A stretch of 64,000 nt of DNA from Flavobacteriaceae bacterium (GTDB lineage: Bacteria; Bacteroidota; Bacteroidia; Flavobacteriales; Flavobacteriaceae), in the NCBI GenBank assembly GCA_017852395.1, contig JAFMLE010000002.1, positions 74,552 through 138,551 of the forward strand. Direction: 5' to 3'. The position numbers were made by a program, and so were the translations under genes. Below the pieces are notes generated by a model. That model saw only the letters and a program-made list of their open reading frames with translations, did not search any database and had not been told where the DNA came from. How positions within the stretch are numbered: the stretch's first letter is position 1; every line of letters begins with the position of its first letter. Of this stretch, positions 17,955 to 26,852 are shown one piece after another.

Positions 17955-19238
17955 TTACCACAAGACATTTGTCATTTTTTGAGCAATCGCATCTAAAGCC
18001 AATTGTCCTCGGCTTCCCAAGTGCGTATGAGGTACTGTACGGTTGGGTTTGTAGGTTCCCTCAGCGATGTTTTTTTTCATTTTTAAATAAGCGTCTCTAA
18101 AAGACATACCGTCTTGTACCCAACCGTCTAGGGTGTCAACACTAAATAATAGATCGTATTTTGGGTCGTCCAGTAGCGTCTCTTTTATGTTGATTTTTTG
18201 AATGCAAAACTCAAAAATTGAAAGGCATTCTTTAATGTTGTTAATACCACTAATCAGTAACGATTTGGTCAATTGCATCTCACGGTGATAACCGCTGGGG
18301 AGGTTGTTGGATAGCAAGATCATTTGATTGGGCAAAGCCTGAACTAGGTTGCACTTACCACGAATCAATTCAAATACATCGGGATTTTTTTTGTGGGGCA
18401 TGATACTCGATCCCGTGGTGAGTTCATCTGGAAAACTAATAAAGCCAAAGTCCTGCCCCATATACAAACAAATGTCCATGGCCATTTTTGACAATGTTGC
18501 TGCAATCATGCTTATGGCGATAGCCGTTATTTTCTCGACTTTGCCACGGCCCATTTGTGCGTTGACGACATTGTATTTTAGGGTGCTAAAACCCAGTGCA
18601 GCAGTTGTATATTCACGATCAATTGCAAAAGCACTCCCATAACCTGCAGCACTCCCCAAAGGGTTTTGATCGACGATTTCATAGGCCGCTTTTACCATTT
18701 GCAAATCGTCAATAATTGCTTCGGCATAGGCCGAAAACCAAAGTCCAAATGAAGAAGGCATAGCGACTTGCATATGTGTATAACCGGGCATTAGGTGGTC
18801 TTTATGCTTATGGGCCAATTTTAAAAATATGTCAAAAAGATTTTTGCTAAGCTTTTTAATTTGATTGAGTTCGTCCTTCAAATAGAGTTGAAGTGCTACT
18901 AGCACTTGATCGTTTCTTGATCGGGCTGTATGAATTTTTTTACCCAGATCTCCCAGTTTGTCAATCAAAAGAAATTCGATTTTAGAATGTACATCTTCAA
19001 AATCTGCTTCAATCGTAAAACGACCATCTTGGGCAATCTGTTCCAACTCTTTGAGTGCTGCAACTAAGACGTCCGACTCTTCGGGTGTCAAAAGGCCAAT
19101 TTTGCCCAACATTTGCGCATGTGCAGCCGAAGCGATGCAATCGTATTTGGCAAGGTGTAAGTCCACCTCGCGGTCGTTACCAACTGTAAATTGATCAATA
19201 TTTTTTAAGGCACCTTCGCCTTCTTGCCAAAGTTTCAT
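17955..19238 (-). CDS. argH: Argininosuccinate lyase
   Basis: Last step of arginine synthesis: argininosuccinate to arginine plus fumarate. The fumarase/aspartase superfamily signature GSSIMPHKKNPD is present, along with the HSKIEFLLIDKLG and HTARSRNDQVLVALQLYLKDE segments of the active site. 427 residues, slightly shorter than the usual ~460, the difference being at the C-terminus. The N-terminus begins MKLWQEGEGALKNIDQFTVG, a family start. It is the last gene of the arg operon, 3 nt after the argE-like gene. Confidence 0.94.
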   Translation of the reverse strand: MKLWQEGEGALKNIDQFTVGNDREVDLHLAKYDCIASAAHAQMLGKIGLLTPEESDVLVAALKELEQIAQDGRFTIEADFEDVHSKIEFLLIDKLGDLGKKIHTARSRNDQVLVALQLYLKDELNQIKKLSKNLFDIFLKLAHKHKDHLMPGYTHMQVAMPSSFGLWFSAYAEAIIDDLQMVKAAYEIVDQNPLGSAAGYGSAFAIDREYTTAALGFSTLKYNVVNAQMGRGKVEKITAIAISMIAATLSKMAMDICLYMGQDFGFISFPDELTTGSSIMPHKKNPDVFELIRGKCNLVQALPNQMILLSNNLPSGYHREMQLTKSLLISGINNIKECLSIFEFCIQKINIKETLLDDPKYDLLFSVDTLDGWVQDGMSFRDAYLKMKKNIAEGTYKPNRTVPHTHLGSRGQLALDAIAQKMTNVLW

Positions 19239-19241
19239 AGG

Positions 19242-20297
19242 TCAAAGAATTTGTTCTAAAATATTTATATAAAGCGGTATCGCTTCTTCAATTTCGTGTA
19301 TATATATAAACTCGTCAGCTTGATGCGAGCGTGTAGAATCGCCAGGACCGAGTTTTAGCGAGGGGCAAGTCAGTGCGGCCATGTCTGATAGGGTGGGCGA
19401 GCCATAGGTGGTTCTACCTAAAGCAACGCCGGCTTTTACCAACGGGTGATCTATAGGTATCGATGAGCTATTTAGGTGTAAGGATCGTGGTTGGAGTTGG
19501 CAAGGGGCATTTTTGCGCAGCAAATCATAGACCTCTTGATTAGAATAGCAATCATTGACACGAACATCCACTACCATTTTGACTTCAGCAGGCACTACAT
19601 TGTGTTGCGATCCCGCTTGAAGTTGGGTAACGGTCATTTTAACAGGGCCCAATTGGTTTGATGTTTTTTCAAATCTAAAATTTTTGAACCAATCGATTAT
19701 TTCGGGTACTTTGTAAATTGGGTTATCCTCGTTGGGGTGGGCAGCATGGCCAGAGGTACCCGAAATGGTAGCATCGAGTACGACCAATCCTTTTTCTGCT
19801 ATAGCCAGCTGCATTTGTGTGGGCTCGCCAACAATTGCCAAATCAACGGGAGGCAATTGCTTTAGGATCCCTCTAAGACTATTGGGACCAGCCGTTTCTT
19901 CTTCAACACTAGCGACAAAAATAAGATTGTATTTAAGGTCTTTTATGACATAAAAATGGGTAAAAGTAGCCAGTAAAGAAACAAGCGCACCGCCAGCATC
20001 GTTACTTCCTAAGCCGTATAGTTTACCTTCTTCAATGATCGGGTCAAATGGATCTTTGGTATATCCTTTATTTGGCCGTACCGTATCATGGTGCGAATTT
20101 AATAATAAGGTGGGTTTGTTTGAATCTATGGCGCTGTGCAACGCATAGACCGTATTTCCAATTCTATGATAAGGGATTTCGTAGCGATCAAACCACTCTA
20201 TCAAACAAGCAGCAGTTGCTGTTTCTTCTCCCGAAAAAGAAGGGTTTTTTATTAGTTTTTTTAGCAAAAGGATGCTTTGGGCAATCAATTCATTCAT
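19242..20297 (-). CDS. M20 family N-acyl-ornithine/citrulline deacylase (ArgE-like)
   Basis: 351 residues from ATG 20297 (MNELIAQ). An upstream start at 20396 would run 33 codons back into argB and add unrelated residues. Metal ligands of the M20 fold are visible: LLNSHHDTVRP (His then Asp), GLGSNDAGGALV (bridging Asp), VASVEEETAGPN (catalytic Glu pair) and VGEPTQ. In an operon with an ArgF'-type carbamoyltransferase the expected substrate is N-acylcitrulline rather than N-acetylornithine. The start overlaps the argB stop as ATGA. Start choice is well supported by the overlap; substrate is inferred. Confidence 0.82.
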   Translation of the reverse strand: MNELIAQSILLLKKLIKNPSFSGEETATAACLIEWFDRYEIPYHRIGNTVYALHSAIDSNKPTLLLNSHHDTVRPNKGYTKDPFDPIIEEGKLYGLGSNDAGGALVSLLATFTHFYVIKDLKYNLIFVASVEEETAGPNSLRGILKQLPPVDLAIVGEPTQMQLAIAEKGLVVLDATISGTSGHAAHPNEDNPIYKVPEIIDWFKNFRFEKTSNQLGPVKMTVTQLQAGSQHNVVPAEVKMVVDVRVNDCYSNQEVYDLLRKNAPCQLQPRSLHLNSSSIPIDHPLVKAGVALGRTTYGSPTLSDMAALTCPSLKLGPGDSTRSHQADEFIYIHEIEEAIPLYINILEQIL

Positions 20298-21073
20298 AAG
20301 TTGGGTATTATCGTTGTATGCACTGTGGCTCCCTGCAGCATTTCTAACGAACCAATGTGTACAGCATGGACGTTTTGGTCGATGGCGTGAAAGCAATTGT
20401 CGAGTTTCGGAATCATTCCATCCGTTATAAGGTGTTCATTTTTTAGATTTTGATAGGTGTTAAAATCGATTTTTTCAATAATTGAATCCGGATTTTCACG
20501 ATTTTTGAGCACCCCGTTTTGCTCGAAGCAATACCAAAGCTCTACGGTAAAAAAGTTGGCCATAGAAACGGCCAATGCTGCAGCAATACTGTCCGCGTTG
20601 GTGTTGAGTAGTTGGCCACTTCCATCGTGGGTCAACGCACAAAATACCGGTGTGATTTTCAAATTTTCCAAAAGTGTTCTAATTGCTGCAGAATCGACAC
20701 TCGCGATATCTCCAACCCAACCAAAATCAATGGGTTTTGAAGTTCTTTTTTTGGATAAAATAAGGTTGGCATCGGCGCCGCTCATTCCCATTGCATTACA
20801 CTGCAAGGCTTGAAGTTTTGCAACGATGTTTTTATTGATTTTACCCGCATAAAGCATCGTAATCACAGCTAATGTGTCTGCATCTGTACAACGTCGGCCA
20901 TCGATCATTTTGACAGGGATATTGAGTTTTTCGGCCATAAGAGACGCTTCTTTTCCACCGCCATGGACTAAAATTTTAAGGCCCTCTAATTCTGCAAATG
21001 CCTTGAGAAAAACCGCTAACCTCTCTTCATGCTCGATGACATTGCCACCTATTTTAACAACATTAAGCTTCAT
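20294..21073 (-). CDS. argB: Acetylglutamate (acylglutamate) kinase
   Basis: 259 residues. Second step of arginine synthesis: phosphorylation of N-acylglutamate. Amino-acid kinase fold with KIGGNVIE at the N-terminus, LVHGGGKEASLM (nucleotide/phosphate loop), VKMIDGRRCTDADTL and the central GMSGADANLI. It lacks the N-terminal helix of arginine-inhibited hexameric kinases, which suggests no direct feedback by arginine (inference). It overlaps argF' by 11 nt and the argE-like gene by 4 nt. Confidence 0.92.
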   Translation of the reverse strand: MKLNVVKIGGNVIEHEERLAVFLKAFAELEGLKILVHGGGKEASLMAEKLNIPVKMIDGRRCTDADTLAVITMLYAGKINKNIVAKLQALQCNAMGMSGADANLILSKKRTSKPIDFGWVGDIASVDSAAIRTLLENLKITPVFCALTHDGSGQLLNTNADSIAAALAVSMANFFTVELWYCFEQNGVLKNRENPDSIIEKIDFNTYQNLKNEHLITDGMIPKLDNCFHAIDQNVHAVHIGSLEMLQGATVHTTIIPNL

Positions 21074-22010
21074 CTAAAAATTTTTTAAGTATTGCTTGCG
21101 CAGAAAAGGTTCTGTTGTTGGCTTGCTCTAGTATCAAAGCCTGAGGACTCTCCAACACATCTTGATCAACCACCACATTGCGTCGGACAGGTAAACAATG
21201 CATAAAATAAGCGTTGTTGGTCCACTTCATCTTCGTTGCTGACACTTTCCATATGTCGTCTGTTCTCAAAATTTGGCCATATTGCTCAAAAGAACTCCAG
21301 TTTTTGGTATAGATAAAATCAGCTCCTTCAAAAGCTTGTTTTTGATCGTAAAGAATGGTAGCTTCTTTTGTAATTTCTGGGTCTAAGGCATACCCTTCGG
21401 GATGTGTAATGACAAATTCTGCATCCATACGATGCATCATACGGACAAACGAATTGGCCACTGCCTGGGGCAGCGCTTTGGGATGTGGTGCCCAGCTAAG
21501 TACTACTTTTGGACGTGCCGTTTTTTGAAAGGTTTTGATGGTCAAAGCATCTGCTAAAGCTTGAAGTGGATGTGCGGTCGCACTCTCTAGATTGATAATG
21601 GGGATGCTGGCGTATTTTGCAAAGCTTCGCAAAACGACCTCTGCACGGTCCTTTTGTTTGTCCTCTAAGGAAGCAAAGGCTCGAACAGCAAGCACGTCAA
21701 AATATTGTGATAGGACACCTGCGGCTTCTTTTATATGCTCTGAGGTTGTGCCATTCATCAGCACACCATCTTCAAATTCTAATGCCCAACCTTCGTTGTT
21801 AAAATTCATCACGATGGTATGCATTCCCAAATTTTGAGCTGCCTTTTGTGTGCTGATACGGGTCCTAAGGCTAGGGTTAAAAAATAAGACCCCGAGTGTT
21901 TTGTTACGTCCTAAAGCGGTATGGGCAAACGGTTGCTTTTTTAGGGCGACCATTTCTTCGATAAGGGCATCAAAGTCTTGAAGATCGTCAAGTGTGATTA
22001 ACTGTTTCAT
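21063..22010 (-). CDS. argF': N-acyl-L-ornithine carbamoyltransferase (ArgF')
   Basis: 315 residues. Carbamoylates an N-acylated ornithine to N-acylcitrulline. The carbamoyl-phosphate loop FFNPSLRTRIST (residues 43-54; family S-x-R-T-R) and HCLPVRRNVVV identify the Bacteroidota N-succinyl/N-acetylornithine transcarbamylase family rather than classical ArgF. At the known specificity position this protein has Ser90 (MNGTTSEHIKEA), where Bacteroides N-succinylornithine transcarbamylase has Pro90 and Xanthomonas N-acetylornithine transcarbamylase has Glu92. The acyl group is therefore left open. Overlaps argB by 11 nt and argD by 4 nt. Confidence 0.88.
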   Translation of the reverse strand: MKQLITLDDLQDFDALIEEMVALKKQPFAHTALGRNKTLGVLFFNPSLRTRISTQKAAQNLGMHTIVMNFNNEGWALEFEDGVLMNGTTSEHIKEAAGVLSQYFDVLAVRAFASLEDKQKDRAEVVLRSFAKYASIPIINLESATAHPLQALADALTIKTFQKTARPKVVLSWAPHPKALPQAVANSFVRMMHRMDAEFVITHPEGYALDPEITKEATILYDQKQAFEGADFIYTKNWSSFEQYGQILRTDDIWKVSATKMKWTNNAYFMHCLPVRRNVVVDQDVLESPQALILEQANNRTFSAQAILKKFLDEA

Positions 22011-23131
22011 AGGGCTTCTTTTAAAGCGGTAAAAAATTGTGCAATATGATTTTGTTGAATGGTCAATGGAGGTAATAAGCGTAATAGGTTTTTATTGCTA
22101 CTGCCACCAGTCATGATGTGGTGATCGTATAGGAGTTTTTTTCGAAGCGGCCCCACCTCAAAATCAAATTCTAAACCGAGCATCAATCCTTTCCCTTTAA
22201 TTTTTTTAACCTCAGGAAGTACTTTTGCACTTTCAAAAAAATAGGCCCCCATTTCTTGAGCATGTTCTTGAAGCTTTTCTTTTTCCAAAACTTCCAATAC
22301 TGCCAATGCGGCAGCGCAAGCCAAATGATTGCCCCCAAAGGTGGTGCCAAGCAGGCCATAGGCTGCCTCTATAGTAGGGTGTATCAAAATCCCTCCAATC
22401 GGAAAACCATTGCCCATTCCCTTGGCCATACTGATAATGTGTGGCGTAATCGAGGCGTGTTGATAGGCAAAAAACGCCCCCGTCCTACCGTACCCACTTT
22501 GTACCTCATCGGCGATGATTAACGCGCCGTATAGATTGCATAACTGTTCTAGTTGTTCTAAAAATTTAGTCTCAGGTTGATCCAAACCACCTACACCTTG
22601 AATCACTTCTATAATCACCCCCGCGACATCGCCTTTTTTCAACTCATTTTCGAGTTGCTGCGGGTCGTTAAAAGGCAAAAAAGTGACCGGATGATGGGCG
22701 TTTAGTGGAGCAACAATTTTGGGATTGTCAGTCACGGCAACCGCTGCACTGGTCCGTCCATGAAAGCTGTTCTGAAAAGCAATGATCCTACTTTTTCCAG
22801 TATAAAAAGAAGCCAGTTTTAGTGCATTTTCATTGGCTTCAGCACCACTGTTACATAAAAACAACTGATACGTATCCAGGCAAGACAGCTGCCCAAGTTT
22901 TGTGGCTAACGCTTGCTGCAATGGATTGATAATGGCGTTTGAATAGAACACCAATTGCTCCAGTTGATCTTTAATTCTACTTACAAAATGCGGATGCCCA
23001 TGGCCAATTGAAACGACCGCATGCCCACCATAGAGGTCAAGATAAGCCTGGTTGGCAGCATCATAGACAAAGACATCTGATCCTCGGACAGGCGTCAAGT
23101 CGTATAGTGGATAAACATCAAACAGTTTCAT
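22007..23131 (-). CDS. argD: Acylornithine aminotransferase
   Basis: 374 residues, class-III PLP aminotransferase converting N-acylglutamate semialdehyde to N-acylornithine. Visible motifs: NSGAEANENALKLASFYTGK (cofactor phosphate region), FHGRTSAAVAVT, IIADEVQSGYGRTG (Asp to pyridine N), and AKGMGNGFPIGG with the PLP lysine. It overlaps proC upstream and argF' downstream, each by 4 nt, so translation is coupled along the operon. Confidence 0.9.
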   Translation of the reverse strand: MKLFDVYPLYDLTPVRGSDVFVYDAANQAYLDLYGGHAVVSIGHGHPHFVSRIKDQLEQLVFYSNAIINPLQQALATKLGQLSCLDTYQLFLCNSGAEANENALKLASFYTGKSRIIAFQNSFHGRTSAAVAVTDNPKIVAPLNAHHPVTFLPFNDPQQLENELKKGDVAGVIIEVIQGVGGLDQPETKFLEQLEQLCNLYGALIIADEVQSGYGRTGAFFAYQHASITPHIISMAKGMGNGFPIGGILIHPTIEAAYGLLGTTFGGNHLACAAALAVLEVLEKEKLQEHAQEMGAYFFESAKVLPEVKKIKGKGLMLGLEFDFEVGPLRKKLLYDHHIMTGGSSNKNLLRLLPPLTIQQNHIAQFFTALKEAL

Positions 23132-23922
23132 GATTGGGCGATTTCATTAATTTTTTCATACGATTTAAGCAACCCTTTGATTAGCGAGGAACTCAATCCT
23201 TGAAATTCCATCTCATTGAGCCCCGAAATGGTACAACCTTTAGGCGTTGTAACCTTGTCGATTTCTCTTTCGGGATGCGATGCGGTATTGACCAATAAAC
23301 TTGCTGCACCAAGGCAGGTATGCACCGACATTTCGAGTGCAATTTGAGCATCAAACCCCATCTGAATCCCCCCTTGGGTAGTGGCGCGGATCATACGCAT
23401 CCAAAAGGCGATGCCGCTAGAACACAAAACCGTTGCCGCTTGCATCAGCGCTTCATCAATTACAACCGTTTTACCCATAAGTCCAAATAGTGCTTCAGCC
23501 ACAGGTATTCGTTTTAGTCCCTTAGAATTGGCACAAAGACACGTCATCGATTTGCTTACAGCTATCGCGGTATTGGGCATGGCACGTATGATGGAGTGCT
23601 CAGTGCCTAGTATGGATTCGATTTGATGGATTTTAAAACCTGTTGCTGTTGAAATAATTTGGTGTTTGTCGTGCAAAAACGGTTTGATTTCTTCCAACAC
23701 TTTTTTTAAGTGATTGGGTTGAACCGACAAAATCAAGATATCAGCATTTTTTACCGCTTCCTCGTTTGAATTGGTCGTGTAAACTTTGGGAAAATCTTCC
23801 CAACTTTTGATTGTGCTCGCTTGACGTTTTGTTAAATAAAAAGTGGTGTATAAGTTATTATCTATAATACCTTTTGCGATACTAACTCCGAGATTTCCAG
23901 CTCCAATTATGGCAATTTTCAT
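23128..23922 (-). CDS. proC: Pyrroline-5-carboxylate reductase
   Basis: 264 residues. Reduces pyrroline-5-carboxylate to proline. N-terminal Rossmann motif IIGAGNLGVSIAKGII, then IIRAMPNTAIAVSKSMTCL, and the C-terminal dimer signature VTTPKGCTISGLNEME. It lies in the middle of the arginine operon between argC (9-nt gap) and argD (4-nt overlap). Placement there would link proline output to arginine demand, or let it use pyrroline formed from ornithine (inference). Confidence 0.92.
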   Translation of the reverse strand: MKIAIIGAGNLGVSIAKGIIDNNLYTTFYLTKRQASTIKSWEDFPKVYTTNSNEEAVKNADILILSVQPNHLKKVLEEIKPFLHDKHQIISTATGFKIHQIESILGTEHSIIRAMPNTAIAVSKSMTCLCANSKGLKRIPVAEALFGLMGKTVVIDEALMQAATVLCSSGIAFWMRMIRATTQGGIQMGFDAQIALEMSVHTCLGAASLLVNTASHPEREIDKVTTPKGCTISGLNEMEFQGLSSSLIKGLLKSYEKINEIAQS

Positions 23923-23931
23923 ACGTTATTT

Positions 23932-24903
23932 TTAAAATACTGAAGGTTTTAAGTGCAACCCCAGATGTTCTTCAAGCCCTAGGATTAAATTGAGGTTTTG
24001 CAGCGCCTGACCTGCGGCTCCCTTGACAAGATTGTCAATAATACTGGTTATCAATAAAAAATCGTTGTGTTTGTGCAGATGCAAAATGCAGTTATTGGTA
24101 TTGATAACTTGTTTTAGATGTATGGGATGTTTTGAGCGATGGGTAAACGGAGCCGTTGTATAAAACTGATCATACAACGCCGATGCTTCTTCGACGGTTC
24201 CGTCAAATTGGGTGTACAGGGTTGCAAAAATGCCCCGTGTAAAGGGCCCCCTTTGGGGTAAAAAATGAACGTTTGCAGTGGCACCTACTTGAGCTAAAGT
24301 TTCTGAAATTTCTCCCAAGTGTTGATGTGTAAAAGGCTTGTACCAAGACAAGTTGTCGTTTCGCCAGCTAAAATGACTGGTTTCGGACAATCCAACTCCC
24401 GCCCCTGTACTTCCGGTGGTGGCATTAACATGAATATCATGGTGCAACAGTCTTTCTTGTGCCAATGGCAATAAGGCCAACTGAATTGCAGTAGCAAAAC
24501 ATCCAGGATTGGCAATCGATTTGGTGTTTTCTATGGCCGATTTGTTGATTTCTGGTAGGCCATAAACAAAGTTTCTGTGATTAAAATTCTGGTCTTCTTT
24601 TAAGCGAAAATCATTGCTCAGGTCGATAATGATCGTGTTTTCAGAAAATGAATGTTCCTGTAAAAAAGCCGCAGATTTTCCATGTCCCAAGCATAAAAAG
24701 AGGACATCGATGTCGGTGTTTATTTGATTTGTAAACTGCAACTCGGTTTGCCCTAAAAGTTCTGTATGGTGATCAGTTAGTGCTGTTCCGGGTCGGCTGG
24801 TACTGTAAACAAAATCAATTTCGAGGGCGGGATGTCCCAAAATTAACCGTATGAGTTCTCCACCCGTATAGCCCGAGCCTCCTATGATACCTACTTTAAT
24901 CAT
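23932..24903 (-). CDS. argC: N-acyl-gamma-glutamyl-phosphate reductase
   Basis: 323 residues. NADPH-dependent reduction of N-acylglutamyl phosphate to the semialdehyde. Rossmann start IKVGIIGGSGYTGGELIRLI; active-site cysteine in SIANPGCFATAIQLALLPL; catalytic histidine region HFLPQRGPFTRGIFATLY. Overlaps argG by 8 nt. Confidence 0.94.
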   Translation of the reverse strand: MIKVGIIGGSGYTGGELIRLILGHPALEIDFVYSTSRPGTALTDHHTELLGQTELQFTNQINTDIDVLFLCLGHGKSAAFLQEHSFSENTIIIDLSNDFRLKEDQNFNHRNFVYGLPEINKSAIENTKSIANPGCFATAIQLALLPLAQERLLHHDIHVNATTGSTGAGVGLSETSHFSWRNDNLSWYKPFTHQHLGEISETLAQVGATANVHFLPQRGPFTRGIFATLYTQFDGTVEEASALYDQFYTTAPFTHRSKHPIHLKQVINTNNCILHLHKHNDFLLITSIIDNLVKGAAGQALQNLNLILGLEEHLGLHLKPSVF

Positions 24904-26083
24904 TTTTTACTTTTATGGATTGATAAATTTTTTGTGCAGTAGCACTTACTTTAATAAACCCTTTGGCATCATCTGCAGTCCATGACTTGTTCATTTCGCC
25001 GTAGGCACCAAATTGAGATTTCATCAAATCATTTTCAGATTCGATTCCGAGTAGTTCAAAACGATAGGGGTAAAGTTTGATGAAAACCGTTCCGCTGACC
25101 CGATTTTGACTACTTTCTAAAAAGGCTTCTATGTCGCGCATTACGGGGTCAAGATAGTTGCCTTCGTGGAGTTGCATTCCATAAAAATTGCTCATCTGTT
25201 CTTTTTGAAATTGTTGCCATTTGCTCATGGTGTGCTTTTCCAAAAGATGGTGGGCTTTAATCAATATTAGTGGTGCTGCAGCTTCAAAACCAACTCTACC
25301 TTTGATACCAACAATGGTGTCTCCGACATGGATATCCCGTCCGATAGCAAATTTGCTCGCAAGTGCTTGGAGCGCTTCAATCACTTTGATGGGAGGGTTT
25401 TGTTGGCCGTTGAGCCCTATAGCTTCACCTTTTTTAAAGCTTATGCTTATGTCTATTGGCTCGTTGTTTTCTAGTTGTGAGGGGTAGGCTTCATTGGGCA
25501 GTGCCTGGTGGGAGGTTAGGGTTTCTTTGCCACCTACACTGGTTCCCCAAAGCCCTTTATTGATCGAATATTGTGCTTTTTCCCAAGACATATGCACCCC
25601 TTGAGACTGCAAATACTCGATTTCTTCTTGACGGCTAATTTTTTCGTCTCTGATGGGTGTTATGATCGCAATGTTTGGCGCCAGAATTTGAAAAATAGCA
25701 TCAAAACGGACTTGATCATTTCCGGCTCCTGTACTTCCATGAACAATACCATCAGCGTTGATTTTTTTGGCGTAGTCTATCAATGCAATTGCTTGTACAA
25801 TACGTTCTGCCGAGACCGATAGCGGATAGGTATTGTTTCGCAGTACGTTGCCAAAAATTAGGTATTTTATAATATCATTATAAAACGTTTCTACGGAATC
25901 TACACATTCGTAAGAATGTGCGCCCATGTCCAAAGCACGTTGTTTTTGTTCGGCAATGGTTGCGGTGTCAAAGCCTCCAGTATTTATGGAAATAGCATGT
26001 ACCTCATGATTTTCTTTGGCCAATTTTACCAAGCAATACGAGGTGTCTAAACCGCCACTGTAGGCGAGTACAAGTCTTTTCAT
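24896..26083 (-). CDS. argG: Argininosuccinate synthase
   Basis: 395 residues. ATP-dependent joining of citrulline and aspartate. PP-loop LAYSGGLDTSYCLVKLA at residues 5-21; DGIVHGSTGAGNDQVRFD holds the citrulline/aspartate site; EIEYLQSQGVHMS follows. It is the second gene of the operon, overlapping the GNAT gene by 4 nt and argC by 8 nt. Confidence 0.95.
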   Translation of the reverse strand: MKRLVLAYSGGLDTSYCLVKLAKENHEVHAISINTGGFDTATIAEQKQRALDMGAHSYECVDSVETFYNDIIKYLIFGNVLRNNTYPLSVSAERIVQAIALIDYAKKINADGIVHGSTGAGNDQVRFDAIFQILAPNIAIITPIRDEKISRQEEIEYLQSQGVHMSWEKAQYSINKGLWGTSVGGKETLTSHQALPNEAYPSQLENNEPIDISISFKKGEAIGLNGQQNPPIKVIEALQALASKFAIGRDIHVGDTIVGIKGRVGFEAAAPLILIKAHHLLEKHTMSKWQQFQKEQMSNFYGMQLHEGNYLDPVMRDIEAFLESSQNRVSGTVFIKLYPYRFELLGIESENDLMKSQFGAYGEMNKSWTADDAKGFIKVSATAQKIYQSIKVKND

Positions 26084-26688
26084 TTGGTTTTTTTTATAAA
26101 TAAGGTGTTTTTGATTGATTTGAGTCTTTCGCCAACCTTTCGATTAAATTTTGATTTTTTGGTGTTGTTTTTAGGATCATAAAGCATGCCTGTACACAAA
26201 CACATGGTGCGTTCGGTTCGGGTGAGTACATCAAAGTTTTTGCAGGTTTTGCAACCATTCCAAAACTCAGGATCATCGGTTAGTTCGGAAAAGTGAACAG
26301 GTTTGTACCCCAATTCGTAATTAATCTTCATAACCGCCATGCCGGTGGTGATTCCAAAAATTTTGGCATCCGGAAATTTCTTTAGCGAAAGATCCAGTAC
26401 CTTTTTTTTGATTTTTTTGGCCACTCCATGGCCTCTAAAATCGGGTGATACAATAAGCCCAGAATGCGCAACATATTTGCCATGTCCCCATACTTCTATA
26501 TAACAAAACCCAACAAAAGTGTTGTCTTTGATGGCGATTACGGCATTTCCATTTTGCATTTTGGTGCGAATATATTCGGGGGTTCTCAGCGCGATTCCAG
26601 TTCCTCGAACTTTGGCTGATGCATCAATACATGCTGCAATATCTGCGGCATATTGATAATGTGTTGCGTTAGCATTGGTTATTTCCAA
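26080..26688 (-). CDS. GNAT acyltransferase, candidate N-acylglutamate synthase
   Basis: 202 residues. GNAT fold with the acyl-CoA loop VSPDFRGHGVAKKIKKKVL (R-x-x-G-x-A variant) near residues 80-98. The C-terminal part has a cysteine group (NGCKTCKNF ... MCLCTG) then a very basic tail (KKSKFNRKVGERLK). Position decides the proposal: it is the first gene of an operon with every other arginine step except the one that acylates glutamate, so it most likely does that job in place of argA/argJ. The start is TTG (26688); an in-frame TAA lies two codons upstream, so no earlier start is possible. It follows the leader/terminator at 26755-26848. Confidence 0.7.
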   Translation of the reverse strand: MEITNANATHYQYAADIAACIDASAKVRGTGIALRTPEYIRTKMQNGNAVIAIKDNTFVGFCYIEVWGHGKYVAHSGLIVSPDFRGHGVAKKIKKKVLDLSLKKFPDAKIFGITTGMAVMKINYELGYKPVHFSELTDDPEFWNGCKTCKNFDVLTRTERTMCLCTGMLYDPKNNTKKSKFNRKVGERLKSIKNTLFIKKTK

Positions 26689-26754
26689 CGTTTACTAAGT
26701 TGTTAATTAAAAAAAGTGAAATTTGATTGCGAACGAGTTGGACACACCTAACTC

Positions 26755-26794
26755 TAAAAAAGTACTACACCCCCAAGGGGCGGCGTGTAGTGCT
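26755..26794 (-). terminator. Leader terminator (attenuator) of the arginine operon
   Basis: Minus strand: AGCACTACAC (complement of 26785-26794), a GC-rich centre with CCCC-TT-GGGG, then GTGTAGTACT (complement of 26761-26770) and six T. The lower stem is seven uninterrupted pairs, one C/A mismatch, then two more pairs. It stands between the promoter and the first gene, 66 nt before the GNAT start, so it must be bypassed for the operon to be expressed. The leader ORF runs through its 5' arm and loop. Confidence 0.7.
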
Positions 26795-26848
26795 GCGTGA
26801 CAAGGTCCTTAAAACCAAAGCATGCTTGTATGTGTACTTTTTTAACAT
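26765..26848 (-). CDS. Putative arginine-operon leader peptide (27 aa)
   Basis: ATG at 26848, TAG at 26765-26767, 27 codons beginning MLKKYTYKHA. Four arginine codons fall in the last fourteen sense codons: AGG (14), CGC (18) and a tandem CGC CGC (22-23). The tandem pair begins at the last base of the 5' arm of the terminator hairpin, and the stop codon lies in its 3' arm. A ribosome held at codons 22-23 for lack of charged tRNA-Arg would cover the 5' arm and stop the terminator forming. This is the classical logic of amino-acid attenuation, here upstream of argG and partners. No Shine-Dalgarno is seen, as usual in this phylum. Translation is inferred, not shown. Confidence 0.6.
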   Translation of the reverse strand: MLKKYTYKHALVLRTLSRSTTRRPLGV

Positions 26849-26852
26849 TAAA

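Noticed and set aside
20298..20396. Longer argE-like start at 20396
   Set aside because: The 33 added codons lie within argB and give a Cys/Arg-rich, non-homologous stretch, while ATG 20297 overlaps the argB stop as ATGA.
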